Shown: positions 1 through 8,371 of the stretch, in pieces | How the letters are laid out: each line of letters opens with the position of its first letter | Position numbering within the stretch: position 1 is the first letter of the stretch | Assembly: GCA_963794615.1 (NCBI GenBank) | Contig: CAWCEP010000005.1 | Coordinates: 868,001 to 932,000 of the forward strand | DNA: 64,000 nucleotides | Source of the DNA: Chersky-840 sp963794615 | GTDB taxonomy: Bacteria; Actinomycetota; Acidimicrobiia; Acidimicrobiales; UBA8190 | Reading direction: 5' to 3' | The notes under the pieces: model-generated | Told to the model about the DNA's origin: nothing | Database searches by the model: none | Seen by the model: the letters and a program-made list of their open reading frames with translations, nothing else | Translations under genes and position numbers: made by a program

Positions 1-1
1 C

Positions 2-163
2 GAGCCCATCTGGCTGGCGGTGGCGGGGGCGGCCTGGCTGGTGCGACGCACGCTCAAGAGCCGCGACCAGGTGGCGTGGAGCGGGCGCGTGCAGCCCGGC
101 CAGCGCCTCGTGATCGCCGTGGGCGACCGCTCCACGCCCGCACCACCGACCGGCGGGGAGTGA
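2..163 (+). CDS. C-terminal fragment of an unknown protein
   Basis: The window opens inside this gene, and only the last 53 codons are present. The visible part starts with a hydrophobic stretch (IWLAVAGAAWLV) followed by arginines and a basic, then proline-rich tail, as in a protein with a membrane segment near its C-terminus. Its TGA overlaps the GTG start of trmI by four bases (GTGA), which suggests translational coupling. Too little remains to assign a family. Confidence 0.5.
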   Translation, partial: EPIWLAVAGAAWLVRRTLKSRDQVAWSGRVQPGQRLVIAVGDRSTPAPPTGGE

Positions 164-966
164 CGCCCCCGGGCGACTCGCTCGGAAGCCTCCTGGCGGC
201 CGGCCAGCGCGTCCTGCTCGTCGACCCCAAGGACCGGCGGTACCTGGTGACATTGCAGCCGGGCGCGTCCTTCCACACCCATTCGGGCATCGTCGCCCAC
301 GACGACGTCATCGGACGACGGGAGGGGTCGGCCGTGGCGGCCACGACGGGGCGTCGGTTCGTGGTGCTCCGGCCCACGCTGGCCGACGTGGTCCTCAAGA
401 TGCCGCGCGGGGCGCAGGTGATCTACCCGAAGGACCTCGGTGCCATCCTCATCGCCGCCGACGTCGGCCCCGCCATGCGCGTGCTCGAGGCGGGTGTCGG
501 ATCGGGGGCGCTGTCGATGGCGTTGCTACGCGCCGGCGCGGAGGTCGTGGGGTACGAGGTCCGCGCCGACTTCGCCGCCGGGGCGAGGGCCAACGTGGCG
601 GCGTGGACGGGGCCCGACGCGCGCTATCGCGTGGAGGAGCGCGACGTCTACGAAGGGATCGACGAGCGCGACCTCGATCGCGTCGTGCTCGACCTCCCCG
701 AGCCGTGGCGGGCCCTCGGCCCCGTCTCCGAGGCGATGCGACCGGGCGGGATCCTTCTGTCCTACCTGCCGTCGATCACGCAGGTGGCCGCGCTGCGCGC
801 CGCGATGGCCCGGCAGTCGTTCGGTATGGCGGAGACCTTCGAGGTCCTGCGGCGCACGTGGCACGTGGAGGAACGGTCGGTCCGACCCGACCATCGCATG
901 GTGGCCCACACGGGGTTCATCACCACGGCGAGGCTCCTCGTTCCCGCTCCGGAGCCGGAGCTGTGA
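160..966 (+). CDS. trmI: tRNA (adenine-58-N1)-methyltransferase TrmI
   Basis: A 268-residue SAM-dependent methyltransferase predicted to make m1A58 in the T-loop of tRNAs. The N-terminal part (about residues 1-85) carries the small beta-rich domain typical of TrmI. The conserved YPKDLG motif leads into the Rossmann SAM loop EAGVGSGALS at about residue 110, and the acidic DLPEPW motif follows near residue 183. The GTG at 160 was chosen because it gives the usual family length and overlaps the upstream stop. In mycobacteria the trmI homologue also sits just before the proteasome ATPase gene, so the neighbourhood supports the call. Confidence 0.9.
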   Translation: MTPPGDSLGSLLAAGQRVLLVDPKDRRYLVTLQPGASFHTHSGIVAHDDVIGRREGSAVAATTGRRFVVLRPTLADVVLKMPRGAQVIYPKDLGAILIAADVGPAMRVLEAGVGSGALSMALLRAGAEVVGYEVRADFAAGARANVAAWTGPDARYRVEERDVYEGIDERDLDRVVLDLPEPWRALGPVSEAMRPGGILLSYLPSITQVAALRAAMARQSFGMAETFEVLRRTWHVEERSVRPDHRMVAHTGFITTARLLVPAPEPEL

Positions 967-973
967 GGCGGGG

Positions 974-1210
974 TCAGCCCTGCTCGATGAAGATGCACTC
1001 CCCGGGACATTCCTCGGCCGCCTCGGTCACGGCGTCTTCGAGGTCGTCGGGGACGAGGGCGAGGCCGGCGGAGCCGCCCGGCTCGTTCTTGACCTGGTCA
1101 CCCTCTTTGACGTAGGCGAGGCCGTCATCGAGCAACGTGAACACAGCGGGCGCGATCTCCTCGCACAGGCCGTCGCCGGTGCACAGATCCTGGTCGATCC
1201 AGACCTTCAT
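974..1210 (-). CDS. Small 3Fe-4S-type ferredoxin
   Basis: A 78-residue soluble ferredoxin beginning MKVWIDQDLC. Cysteines lie at residues 10, 16 and 68 with a proline after the last (CPGEC), the layout of actinobacterial 3Fe-4S ferredoxins; an extra Cys sits at 72. Such proteins pass single electrons to cytochromes P450 and other oxidoreductases. The ATG at 1210 is preferred over the longer open frame because the family starts right at this motif. The gene converges on trmI with a 7-bp gap and is divergent from the proteasome ATPase. No P450 is nearby, so its partner is unknown. Confidence 0.88.
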   Translation of the reverse strand: MKVWIDQDLCTGDGLCEEIAPAVFTLLDDGLAYVKEGDQVKNEPGGSAGLALVPDDLEDAVTEAAEECPGECIFIEQG

Positions 1211-1421
1211 GGCTCGCTCTCGCCTTTTCTCCGTCGCTCGGTCGACGTCTTCGGAAGGTAACGACGCCCGGTTCGCGGTGTCAATTGACCCCGTCACCGT
1301 CGCGACCCGGAGCGCCACCGGACGTGCCGGTCTGACCCGTTGTCACTCGGGCAAGAGTCTACCGGGACGTCGGCGTCATTCCCGCCTTCCTTGAGCGTCA
1401 ATTTGGCTTCGGGGCCGGTGT

Positions 1422-3227
1422 ATGGTCGCTAGAGGCGTCCGGAGACAAGCCCAGGAGGTGGTTCCGACGGCCGAGCCGGAAGAGGAACGACAGCTGGCGC
1501 TGGACGAGGAGCTGGAGCGTCTGCGCGACCGGTGCCGTCAGGCCGACGAGGAGGTCGCCGTCCTGCGGAGGCGCCTGTCGGAGGGGCCCGGCCGCGTCCA
1601 GAGCCTCGAGGAGCGGCTCCTCGAGACCAAGGGCCAGCTGGCCCAGGCGGTCTCCCAGAACGAGAAGCTGACCTACACCCTGCAGCAGGCCAAGGAGCAC
1701 ATTGCCGCGCTGCGTGAGGAGGTCGACAAGCTCACCCAGCCCCCGAGCGCGTACGGGACCTTCCTCCACGCCAACGACGACGGGTCCGTCGACGTCTTCT
1801 CGGGCGGTCGCAAGATGCGGGTGGCGGTGCATCCCGAGATCGACGAGGTCGACCTGCGCCGAGGCCAGGAAGTGGTCCTCAACGAGTCGCTCAACGTGAT
1901 CCTGGCCCGCGAGGGCGAGGACTCCGGTGAGGTCGTGACCCTGAAGGAGCTCCTCGAGGACGGCCGGCGCGCCATCGTGTACGCCCGAGCCGACGAGGAG
2001 CGGGTGGTCGAGCTCTCCCACGACCTGCTCGGCGTGCACCTGCGCGCCGGCGACGCCGTGCTCATGGAGACGCGTTCGCAGTTGCTCGTCGAGAAGTTGC
2101 CCCGGCCCGAGGTCGAGGAGCTCGTGCTCGAGGAGGTGCCCGACGTCACCTACGCGGACGTGGGCGGCCTCGACAGCCAGATCGAGGACATCACCGACGC
2201 CGTCGAGCTGCCGTATCTGCACCGGGCCCTGTTCAAGGAGTACAAGCTCCCCGCCCCCAAGGGGATCCTGCTCTACGGGCCGCCGGGATGCGGCAAGACG
2301 CTGATCGCCAAGGCGGTGGCCAACTCGCTCGCCAAGAAGGTGGCGCAGGTCACGGGCAACGCCAACATCCGGAGCTACTTCTTGAACATCAAGGGCCCCG
2401 AATTGTTGAACAAGTACGTCGGTGAGACCGAACGCCAGATCCGGCTCGTGTTCCAGCGGGCCCGGGAGAAGGCCGAGGAGGGCGTGCCCGTCATCATCTT
2501 CTTCGACGAGATGGACTCGTTGTTCCGCACCCGGGGCACCGGCATCAGCTCCGACATGGAGTCGACCATCGTGCCGCAGCTGCTGGCCGAGATCGACGGG
2601 GTCGAGGCCCTGCGCGACGTCATCGTCATCGGCGCCTCGAACCGCGAGGACCTCATCGACCCGGCCATCCTGCGGCCCGGTCGCCTCGATGTGAAGATCA
2701 AGATCGAGCGGCCCGACGAGGAGGCCGCCTCGCAGATCTTCTCGCGCTACCTGACCGCCGACCTTCCCATCGACGCCACGGAGGTGGAGCGCCTCGGGGG
2801 CGGTGATGCCGCCAAGTCGGTGCAGGCCATGATCGAGGACACCGTCACCGAGATGTACCGGGCCGACGACGAGAACAAGTTCCTCGAAGTGACCTACCAG
2901 AACGGCGACAAAGAGGTGCTGTACTACCGCGACTTCGCGTCGGGGGCGATGATCGAGAACATCGTCCGCCGGGCCAAGAAGCTCGCCATCAAGCGGGCCA
3001 TCGCCGGGGAGGGCAAAGGGGTTCGGACCACGGACCTCCTCGAGTCGATCCGCCGGGAGTACAAGGAGAACGAGGACCTCCCCAACACCACCAACCCCGA
3101 CGACTGGGCCCGGATCTCGGGCAAGAAGGGGGAGCGCATCGTGTACGTGCGCACCCTCCTGGCCGACACCGAGGAGACCAGGGGCGGTCGTTCCATCGAG
3201 CGGGTGGGTACCGGCCAGTACCTGTGA
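1422..3227 (+). CDS. arc: Proteasome-associated AAA ATPase ARC (Mpa)
   Basis: A 601-residue hexameric unfoldase that recognises pupylated proteins and feeds them to the 20S proteasome. An N-terminal coiled coil (about residues 15-90), which in the family binds Pup, is followed by tandem OB folds (about 100-240). The AAA domain has Walker A GPPGCGKT at 286-293 and Walker B with D362-E363. The protein ends GTGQYL, the C-terminal tyrosine motif that docks ARC/Mpa on the proteasome. ATG 1422 gives a normal N-terminus; a GTG at 1458 lies too close to its AGGAGG to be the start. It heads the dop-pup-prcB-prcA block. Confidence 0.95.
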   Translation: MVARGVRRQAQEVVPTAEPEEERQLALDEELERLRDRCRQADEEVAVLRRRLSEGPGRVQSLEERLLETKGQLAQAVSQNEKLTYTLQQAKEHIAALREEVDKLTQPPSAYGTFLHANDDGSVDVFSGGRKMRVAVHPEIDEVDLRRGQEVVLNESLNVILAREGEDSGEVVTLKELLEDGRRAIVYARADEERVVELSHDLLGVHLRAGDAVLMETRSQLLVEKLPRPEVEELVLEEVPDVTYADVGGLDSQIEDITDAVELPYLHRALFKEYKLPAPKGILLYGPPGCGKTLIAKAVANSLAKKVAQVTGNANIRSYFLNIKGPELLNKYVGETERQIRLVFQRAREKAEEGVPVIIFFDEMDSLFRTRGTGISSDMESTIVPQLLAEIDGVEALRDVIVIGASNREDLIDPAILRPGRLDVKIKIERPDEEAASQIFSRYLTADLPIDATEVERLGGGDAAKSVQAMIEDTVTEMYRADDENKFLEVTYQNGDKEVLYYRDFASGAMIENIVRRAKKLAIKRAIAGEGKGVRTTDLLESIRREYKENEDLPNTTNPDDWARISGKKGERIVYVRTLLADTEETRGGRSIERVGTGQYL

Positions 3228-3289
3228 ACAGGCCGGAGCCCGCTCCGGCGTCACGGCGGAGGGGACGCGCCGCCCCAGCCGTTACGCAC

Positions 3290-3295
3290 TAGGGT
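3290..3295 (+). promoter_or_regulatory. -10 box for leaderless dop
   Basis: TAGGGT lies 7 nt before the GTG start of dop, so transcription would begin at or next to the start codon. No Shine-Dalgarno sequence is present. The same arrangement recurs at many genes of this window. Confidence 0.45.
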
Positions 3296-3302
3296 CGGTT
3301 TC

Positions 3303-4790
3303 GTGGTCGTCGCGAAGGTATGCGGGATCGAGACCGAGTACGGAATTCACCACGTCGGTGGCGACGGCAACCCGGTCGCGTCGTCGTCGCTGCTCGTGAA
3401 CGCGTACGTCTCGGACCTGGCGCGCGCCGGATGGGACTTCGAGGACGAGTCGCCCGGCAACGACGCCCGCGGCTTTGCCCGTGAGGGGTCCATGCCACCC
3501 GAGATCGAGACCCATCTCGTCAATGCCGTGCTCACCAACGGGGCCCGGTACTACGTCGACCACGCCCATCCCGAGTTCTCGACGCCCGAGTGCGCCGATC
3601 CCCTCGAGGTGGTGCTCTACGACAAGGCGGGGGAGGAGGTGTTGCGGCGATCGATGGCGGCGGTGCGCAGGGTGCTGCCCGAGGGCCAGTCCATCGTCGT
3701 CTACAAGAACAACTCCGACAGCAAGGGCAATTCGTACGGCACCCACGAGAACTATCTCATGGACCGGGCCGTCCCCTTCGCGCGCATCGCCCACCTGATC
3801 ACACCGCACTTCGTCACGCGCCAGATCTTCGCCGGCGCCGGCAAGGTGGGGAGCGAGACGGCGGGCAACGCCGGCCGGGACATCACCTTCCAGATCTCGC
3901 AACGGGCCGAGTTCTTCGAAGAGGAGATCGGCCTCGAGACCACCCTGAAGCGGCCCATCGTCAACACCCGCGACGAGCCCCATGCCGACCCCCAGCGCTA
4001 CCGGCGACTGCACGTCATCGTGGGGGACGCCAACATGTGCGACGTCGCCACCTTCTTGAAGGTGGGGACCACCGCCCTCGTCCTCGCCCTGATCGAGGAC
4101 GACGCCTTCGACGGGCGCGAGCTCACCCTCGCCAACCCGGTCAAGGCCATCCGCCAGGTGTCGCTCGACCTGAGCCTGGCCCAGCCGATCGACCTGGCCG
4201 ACGGTCGCACCACCACCGCCCTGGCGCTGCAGTGGGAGCTGTTCGGCCTGGCCCGTAAGTACGCCGAGGACCGTGGCCTGGCCTGCCTCGGGGACGAAGC
4301 CGTCGGCCAACAGGTGCTCCAGCGCTGGGAGGACGTCTTGCACGGCCTCGAAACCGACCCGAGCGTGGTCGCCGACAGGGTGGACTGGGCGGCCAAGCTC
4401 GGGCTGCTCGAGGCGTACCGCGACCGGCACGGGCTCGATTGGGACGACCAACGGTTGGCGGCGGTGGACCTCCAGTACCACGACCTGCGTCCCGAGCGCT
4501 CGCTCTTCGCCCGGCTCGACACCGAGCGCCTCGTCGATCCCCAGGACGTCCTCGACGCCGTCACCGAGCCGCCCCGCCGCACCCGTGCCTATTTCCGCGG
4601 GCAGTGCCTCAAGCGGTGGGCGTCCTCGGTCGCCAGTGCCAACTGGGACTCCTTGGTGTTCGACCTGGGTACCGATCCCCTCCGACGCGTCCCTATGATG
4701 GATCCGCTACGTGGAACAGCTGAATTCGTCGAGGAGCTCCTGGATGGAAGCTCGTCACCGGCGGAGCTGTTGGCACGGTTGAGCGCCTAG
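3303..4790 (+). CDS. dop: Depupylase/deamidase Dop
   Basis: A 495-residue member of the carboxylate-amine ligase-like Dop/PafA family. Dop removes Pup from substrates and, where Pup ends in Gln, deamidates it. The N-terminus has the family signature GIETEYGIHH, and the Dop-specific insertion follows (about residues 40-80: NAYVSDLARAGWDFEDESPG). KNNSDSKGNSYGTHENY and NTRDEPHAD are the conserved nucleotide and metal-binding stretches. It is told apart from PafA by this insertion and by its place before pup. The GTG start has no Shine-Dalgarno but has a -10 box directly upstream. The neighbouring gene pup begins 10 bp after the stop. Confidence 0.93.
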   Translation: MVVAKVCGIETEYGIHHVGGDGNPVASSSLLVNAYVSDLARAGWDFEDESPGNDARGFAREGSMPPEIETHLVNAVLTNGARYYVDHAHPEFSTPECADPLEVVLYDKAGEEVLRRSMAAVRRVLPEGQSIVVYKNNSDSKGNSYGTHENYLMDRAVPFARIAHLITPHFVTRQIFAGAGKVGSETAGNAGRDITFQISQRAEFFEEEIGLETTLKRPIVNTRDEPHADPQRYRRLHVIVGDANMCDVATFLKVGTTALVLALIEDDAFDGRELTLANPVKAIRQVSLDLSLAQPIDLADGRTTTALALQWELFGLARKYAEDRGLACLGDEAVGQQVLQRWEDVLHGLETDPSVVADRVDWAAKLGLLEAYRDRHGLDWDDQRLAAVDLQYHDLRPERSLFARLDTERLVDPQDVLDAVTEPPRRTRAYFRGQCLKRWASSVASANWDSLVFDLGTDPLRRVPMMDPLRGTAEFVEELLDGSSSPAELLARLSA

Positions 4791-4800
4791 GAGTGGGTTG

Positions 4801-5004
4801 ATGGCAGAGCAAGAGAAGAAGCGCCGGCCGGCGACGACGACGCGTGAGGACACGACGACCGAGGAGGCCGAGGCCCCGGCGCCGTCCCCCCAGGGTGAGA
4901 AGCTGAAGGCCGAGCTCGACGACCTGCTCGACGAGATCGACGAGGTCCTCGAAGAGAACGCCGAGGAGTTCGTCCGCAACTACGTGCAGAAGGGCGGGGA
5001 GTAG
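4801..5004 (+). CDS. pup: Prokaryotic ubiquitin-like protein Pup
   Basis: A 67-residue, highly charged, probably disordered protein whose C-terminal glutamate is joined to lysines of target proteins. A helical acidic segment (KAELDDLLDEIDEVL, about residues 35-49) is the ARC-binding part, and the sequence ends VQKGGE. It ends in Glu rather than Gln, so it needs no deamidation before ligation. ATG 4801 is preferred to the TTG just before it because AGGAG (4789-4793) sits 7 nt upstream. The AGGAG overlaps the dop stop codon, pointing to a dop-pup-prcB-prcA operon. Confidence 0.95.
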   Translation: MAEQEKKRRPATTTREDTTTEEAEAPAPSPQGEKLKAELDDLLDEIDEVLEENAEEFVRNYVQKGGE

Positions 5005-5008
5005 CGGG

Positions 5009-5829
5009 GTGGGTCTGCCCCTCTTTCCGCCCGGGGAGGACCCGGGCCCCAGCTTCGCGGCTCTCCTCCGCCACCACGATCCGACCCGGCCCTTGTTGGC
5101 CCCGGCGGACATGAGCCCGGGCGCGCTCCCGGCCGTGGCCCACGGCACCACGGTGGTGGCGCTCCGGTTCGCCGACGGTGTGGTGATGGCGGGAGACCGT
5201 CGCGCCACCGAGGGCAATGTCATTGCGCACCGCGCCATGGAGAAGGTCTTCCCCGCCGACCGGCACTCCGCCGTCGCCATCGCGGGGGCGGCGGGACCGG
5301 CTGTGGAGATGGTCAAGCTCTTCCAGACCCAGCTCGAGCACTACGAGAAGGTCGAGGGTGTCGCCCTCAGCCTCGAGGGCAAGGCCAACCAACTGGGCCA
5401 GATGGTCCGCGAGCACCTCCCCATGGCCATGCAGGGCCTCGTGGTGGTGCCGCTGTACTGCGGCTTCGACCTCCGCCTCGGCGAGGGGCGGATCTTCACC
5501 TACGACGTCACCGGTGGGCACTTCGAAGAGGCCGACCACGCCGCGACGGGGTCGGGGGGCGCGACGCCCGCACCACCATCAAGCTCGGGTGGCGCGCCGA
5601 CCTCGGACGCGACGAGAGCGTCGAGCTGGCGGTGCGGGCCCTGTACGAGGCGGCCGACGAGGACTCGGCCACGGGCGGGCCCGACCTGGTGCGGGGGATC
5701 TTCCCCGTGGTGGCGACGGTCACCGCCCAGGGTTACGAACGGCTGGCCGACGCCGAGGTGGCCCAGGCCTTCACGAGCCTGGTGGAGCGGCGCAGTCTCG
5801 GGCGCGGCATCGCGGGGGGTGGCCCATGA
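5009..5829 (+). CDS. prcB: Proteasome beta subunit PrcB (frameshifted in this sequence)
   Basis: The catalytic subunit of the 20S proteasome, about 273 residues when read across one frameshift. A 46-residue propeptide ends in HG, exposing Thr47 as the nucleophile. Counting from it, Asp17 (MAGD) and Lys33 (MEK) are in the expected places. The frame breaks in a run of six G at 5554-5559. One more G restores the conserved continuation (GRDARTTIKLGW) through to the TGA at 5827-5829. The stop overlaps the prcA start (ATGA), so the downstream frame is clearly functional in origin. The break is either an assembly error or slippage on G GGG GGC. The GTG start lies 4 bp after pup. Confidence 0.88.
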
Positions 5830-6608
5830 CCATGCCCTTCTACGTGGCGCCCGAGCAGGTCATGAAGGACCGCGCCGAGTACGCCCAGAAGGGCATCGCC
5901 CGCGGGCGCTCGCTGGTGGCCTGTGTGTACGCGGACGGGATCCTGATCGTGGCCGAGAACCCGTCGCGCTCGCTGCACAAGGTGAGCGAGATCTACGACC
6001 GGATCGCCTTCGCCGGGGTCGGCAAGTACAACGAGTTCGACCAGCTGCGGGTGTCCGGGGTGCGACACGCCGACACCAAGGGCTTCGCCTTCAGCCGCGA
6101 GGACGTCGACGCCCGGTCCCTCGCCAACCTCTACGCCCAGTACCTGGGCCAGGTCTTCACCCACGAGATGAAGCCGCTCGAGGTCGAGATCCTGGTGGCC
6201 GAGCTCGGGGTCGACGGCAAGACGGACCAGCTCTACCACATCGCCTACGAAGGCACGATCACCGACGAGGACCGCTTCGCGGTGCTCGGCGGGGAGACCG
6301 AGACGATCTCGGACCGGGTGGCGGAGTCGTACCAGGACGGCTGGGCGCTCGACGCCGCGCTGCGGGCCACGGTGGCGGCCCTGGGAGGGCCGGACCGGAC
6401 CCTCGGCCCCGCCGACCTCGAGGTGGCCGTGCTGGCTCGCGCCAACGGTCGTCGCGCCTTTCGCCGGCTGGGCCCCGACGAGCTGACCGAGCTCATGAGC
6501 GGTGGGCGAAAGGCCTCCCCCCGGGGCTCGCGTGGCGGCGACGCCGGGTCGGGAGCCGGTACTGGCGCCGACGCCCCCAGCGACGGGGGACCCCTGCGCT
6601 CGGAGTGA
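5826..6608 (+). CDS. prcA: Proteasome alpha subunit PrcA
   Basis: A 260-residue structural subunit forming the outer rings and gate of the 20S core and binding the C-terminus of ARC. The N-terminus (FYVAPEQVMKDRAEYAQKGI) is the alpha-subunit H0 signature. The Ntn fold follows without a catalytic threonine, with GRSLVACVYADGILIVAENP in the place of the beta active-site strand. The C-terminal tail (about residues 225-260) is Gly/Ser-rich and probably disordered. ATG 5826 overlaps the prcB stop by four bases, so the two subunits are translationally coupled. Confidence 0.94.
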   Translation: MTMPFYVAPEQVMKDRAEYAQKGIARGRSLVACVYADGILIVAENPSRSLHKVSEIYDRIAFAGVGKYNEFDQLRVSGVRHADTKGFAFSREDVDARSLANLYAQYLGQVFTHEMKPLEVEILVAELGVDGKTDQLYHIAYEGTITDEDRFAVLGGETETISDRVAESYQDGWALDAALRATVAALGGPDRTLGPADLEVAVLARANGRRAFRRLGPDELTELMSGGRKASPRGSRGGDAGSGAGTGADAPSDGGPLRSE

Positions 6609-6624
6609 GCGCGGTCCCGGCGAG

Positions 6625-6879
6625 CTACCGCTCGGCGCCGGGCTCGTCCTCGAAGTCGTCGAACAGCGCTTCGACCTGGTCGGCGAGCATGAGCTCTCGG
6701 GCCTCGTCGGCCTGGTCCACCACGACGAGCACTTCGACCGGCCCGGGCAGGGGATAGGGGCCCTCGCCGGCGCCGCGCAGCTGGGTGAGGATGCCCTCGG
6801 CGCCGAGGCGGGCCATGACGACGCGGGCCTCGAACATCGACCCCACTGTCGTCAGGTGGACCATGAGCGGCGTAGCCAC
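6625..6879 (-). CDS. DUF2007-like small protein
   Basis: An 84-residue protein (MVHLTTVGSMFEARVVMARL near its start) with the alpha-beta pattern of DUF2007, a small domain often called a putative signal-transducing protein and of unknown function. The GTG at 6879 is chosen because a TACCCT box ends 6 nt upstream; ATG 6864 is an alternative. It lies between prcA and pafA on the opposite strand, so it breaks the proteasome operon, and pafA must have its own promoter. Confidence 0.65.
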   Translation of the reverse strand: MATPLMVHLTTVGSMFEARVVMARLGAEGILTQLRGAGEGPYPLPGPVEVLVVVDQADEARELMLADQVEALFDDFEDEPGAER

Positions 6880-6885
6880 CCGCAA

Positions 6886-6891
6886 AGGGTA
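6886..6891 (-). promoter_or_regulatory. -10 box for the DUF2007 gene
   Basis: TACCCT on the minus strand, 6 nt before GTG 6879; no Shine-Dalgarno is visible. A leaderless transcript is inferred. Confidence 0.35.
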
Positions 6892-6947
6892 CCGAGCGTC
6901 GCCCCGCCCTGCCCAGGGGGAGGCGCCGGCTGGCGCGCACCCGGCAC

Positions 6948-6953
6948 TACCGT
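6948..6953 (+). promoter_or_regulatory. -10 box for leaderless pafA
   Basis: TACCGT, preceded by CAC, lies 8 nt before the GTG start of pafA. The same CACTACCGT string occurs before the lipoprotein gene at 28908 (minus strand). Confidence 0.45.
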
Positions 6954-6961
6954 GGGTGCCA

Positions 6962-8321
6962 GTGGACAAGCGGATCTTCGGACTCGAGAACGAATACGGC
7001 GTCACCTGTACCCTGCGCGGCCAGCGCCGCCTCTCGCCCGACGAGGTGGCCCGGTACCTCTTCCGGCGCGTGGTCAGCTGGGGCCGCTCGTCGAACGTGT
7101 TCCTCGAGAACGGTGCCCGGTTGTATCTCGACGTGGGCAGTCACCCCGAGTACGCAACGCCCGAGTGTGACTCGATCACCGACCTCGTGGCCCACGACAA
7201 GGCGGGGGAGCGCATCCTCGACCATCTCGTCACCGGGGCCGAGGCCCGTCTGCGCGAGGAGGGCATCCGGGGTGTCATCTACCTCTTCAAGAACAACACC
7301 GATTCGGCGGGGAATTCGTACGGCTGTCACGAGAATTATCCTGACGAGTCGGCGCGACGACTTCGCCCACTACACCGAGGTGCTCATCCCGTTCCTCGTG
7401 AGCCGTCAGATCTTCGCCGGCGCCGGTAAGGTCCTGCAGACAGCGCGCGGTGCGGTGTTCTGCCTTTCTCAGCGGGCCGAGCACATCTGGGAAGGGGTTT
7501 CGTCCGCTACCACCCGCAGCCGTCCCATCATCAACACTCGCGACGAGCCCCACGCCGATGCCGAGCGCTTCCGCCGGCTGCACGTCATCGTCGGCGACTC
7601 CAACATGAGCGAGTACGCCACCTACCTCAAGGTGGGCTCCACCAGCATCCTGTTGCGCATGCTGGAGGACCCCGGCACGGTGCTGCGCGACCTCACCCTC
7701 GAGAACCCCATCCGCGCCATCCGCGAGATCAGCCACGACCTCACGTGCCGTCGCAAGGTCCGCCTCGCCAACGGGCGGGAGGTGAGCGCGCTCGACATCC
7801 AGTCCGAGTACCTCAACCGCGCCCTGCGCTACCGCGACACCCACGGGCTCTCTCCGCAGGAGGACCGCGCCCTCGACATGTGGGAGCACTGCCTCAAGGC
7901 GCTCGAGTCCGACCCCCTCACCCTTGGACGCGAGTGCGACTGGGTGGCCAAGTACCAGTTGATCGAGGCATACCGAGAACGACACGGACTTCCGCTCGGC
8001 CATCCCAAGGTGGCGCTGCTCGACCTGCAGTACCACGACGTCAACCGCAGCCGGGGCCTCTACTACCGGATGGAGGCACGCGACCGGGTGGACCGGCTCG
8101 TCGAGGACGGCGCCATCACCGAGGCCATGACGCGTCCGCCTCAGACCACACGCGCCCGTCTGCGAGGAGAATTCATCCGCCGCGCCAAGGAGCGACGCCG
8201 CGACTTCACCGTCGACTGGGTGCACCTGAAGCTCAACGACCAGGCCCAGCGGACCGTGCTGTTGAAGGACCCCTTCCGGTCCCACGACGAGCGGGTGGAG
8301 AAGCTGATCGCCAGTCTTTGA
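6962..8321 (+). CDS. pafA: Pup-protein ligase PafA (frameshifted in this sequence)
   Basis: The ligase that joins the C-terminal Glu of Pup to substrate lysines using ATP; about 452 residues when repaired, the usual family length. The N-terminus RIFGLENEYGVTCT carries the catalytic signature, and it lacks the Dop insertion. FKNNTDSAGNSYGCHENY and NTRDEPHAD match the conserved ATP/Mg regions. An extra C at 7340-7341 breaks the frame just after HENY; removing it gives LTSRRDDFAHYTEVLIPFLV and an open frame to the end. The GTG start is leaderless in appearance. The pafB and pafC regulators that often follow pafA are absent; lepB follows instead. Confidence 0.9.
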
Positions 8322-8356
8322 GCGTCGCCGGAGGCAAATAACGGGGTCCGGTCCAC

Positions 8357-8362
8357 TAGCCT
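8357..8362 (+). promoter_or_regulatory. -10 box for lepB
   Basis: TAGCCT, 9 nt before GTG 8372, with no Shine-Dalgarno in between. Confidence 0.4.
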
Positions 8363-8371
8363 CGTAATTTC

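Noticed and set aside
1398..3254. Very long open frame antisense to the ARC gene (about 618 codons)
   Set aside because: High-GC codon bias opens long antisense frames; the translation is rich in Leu, Val, Asp and His with no domain, while the plus strand encodes a textbook ARC. The same applies to antisense frames over helY, dop, gcvPB and the transglutaminase fusion.
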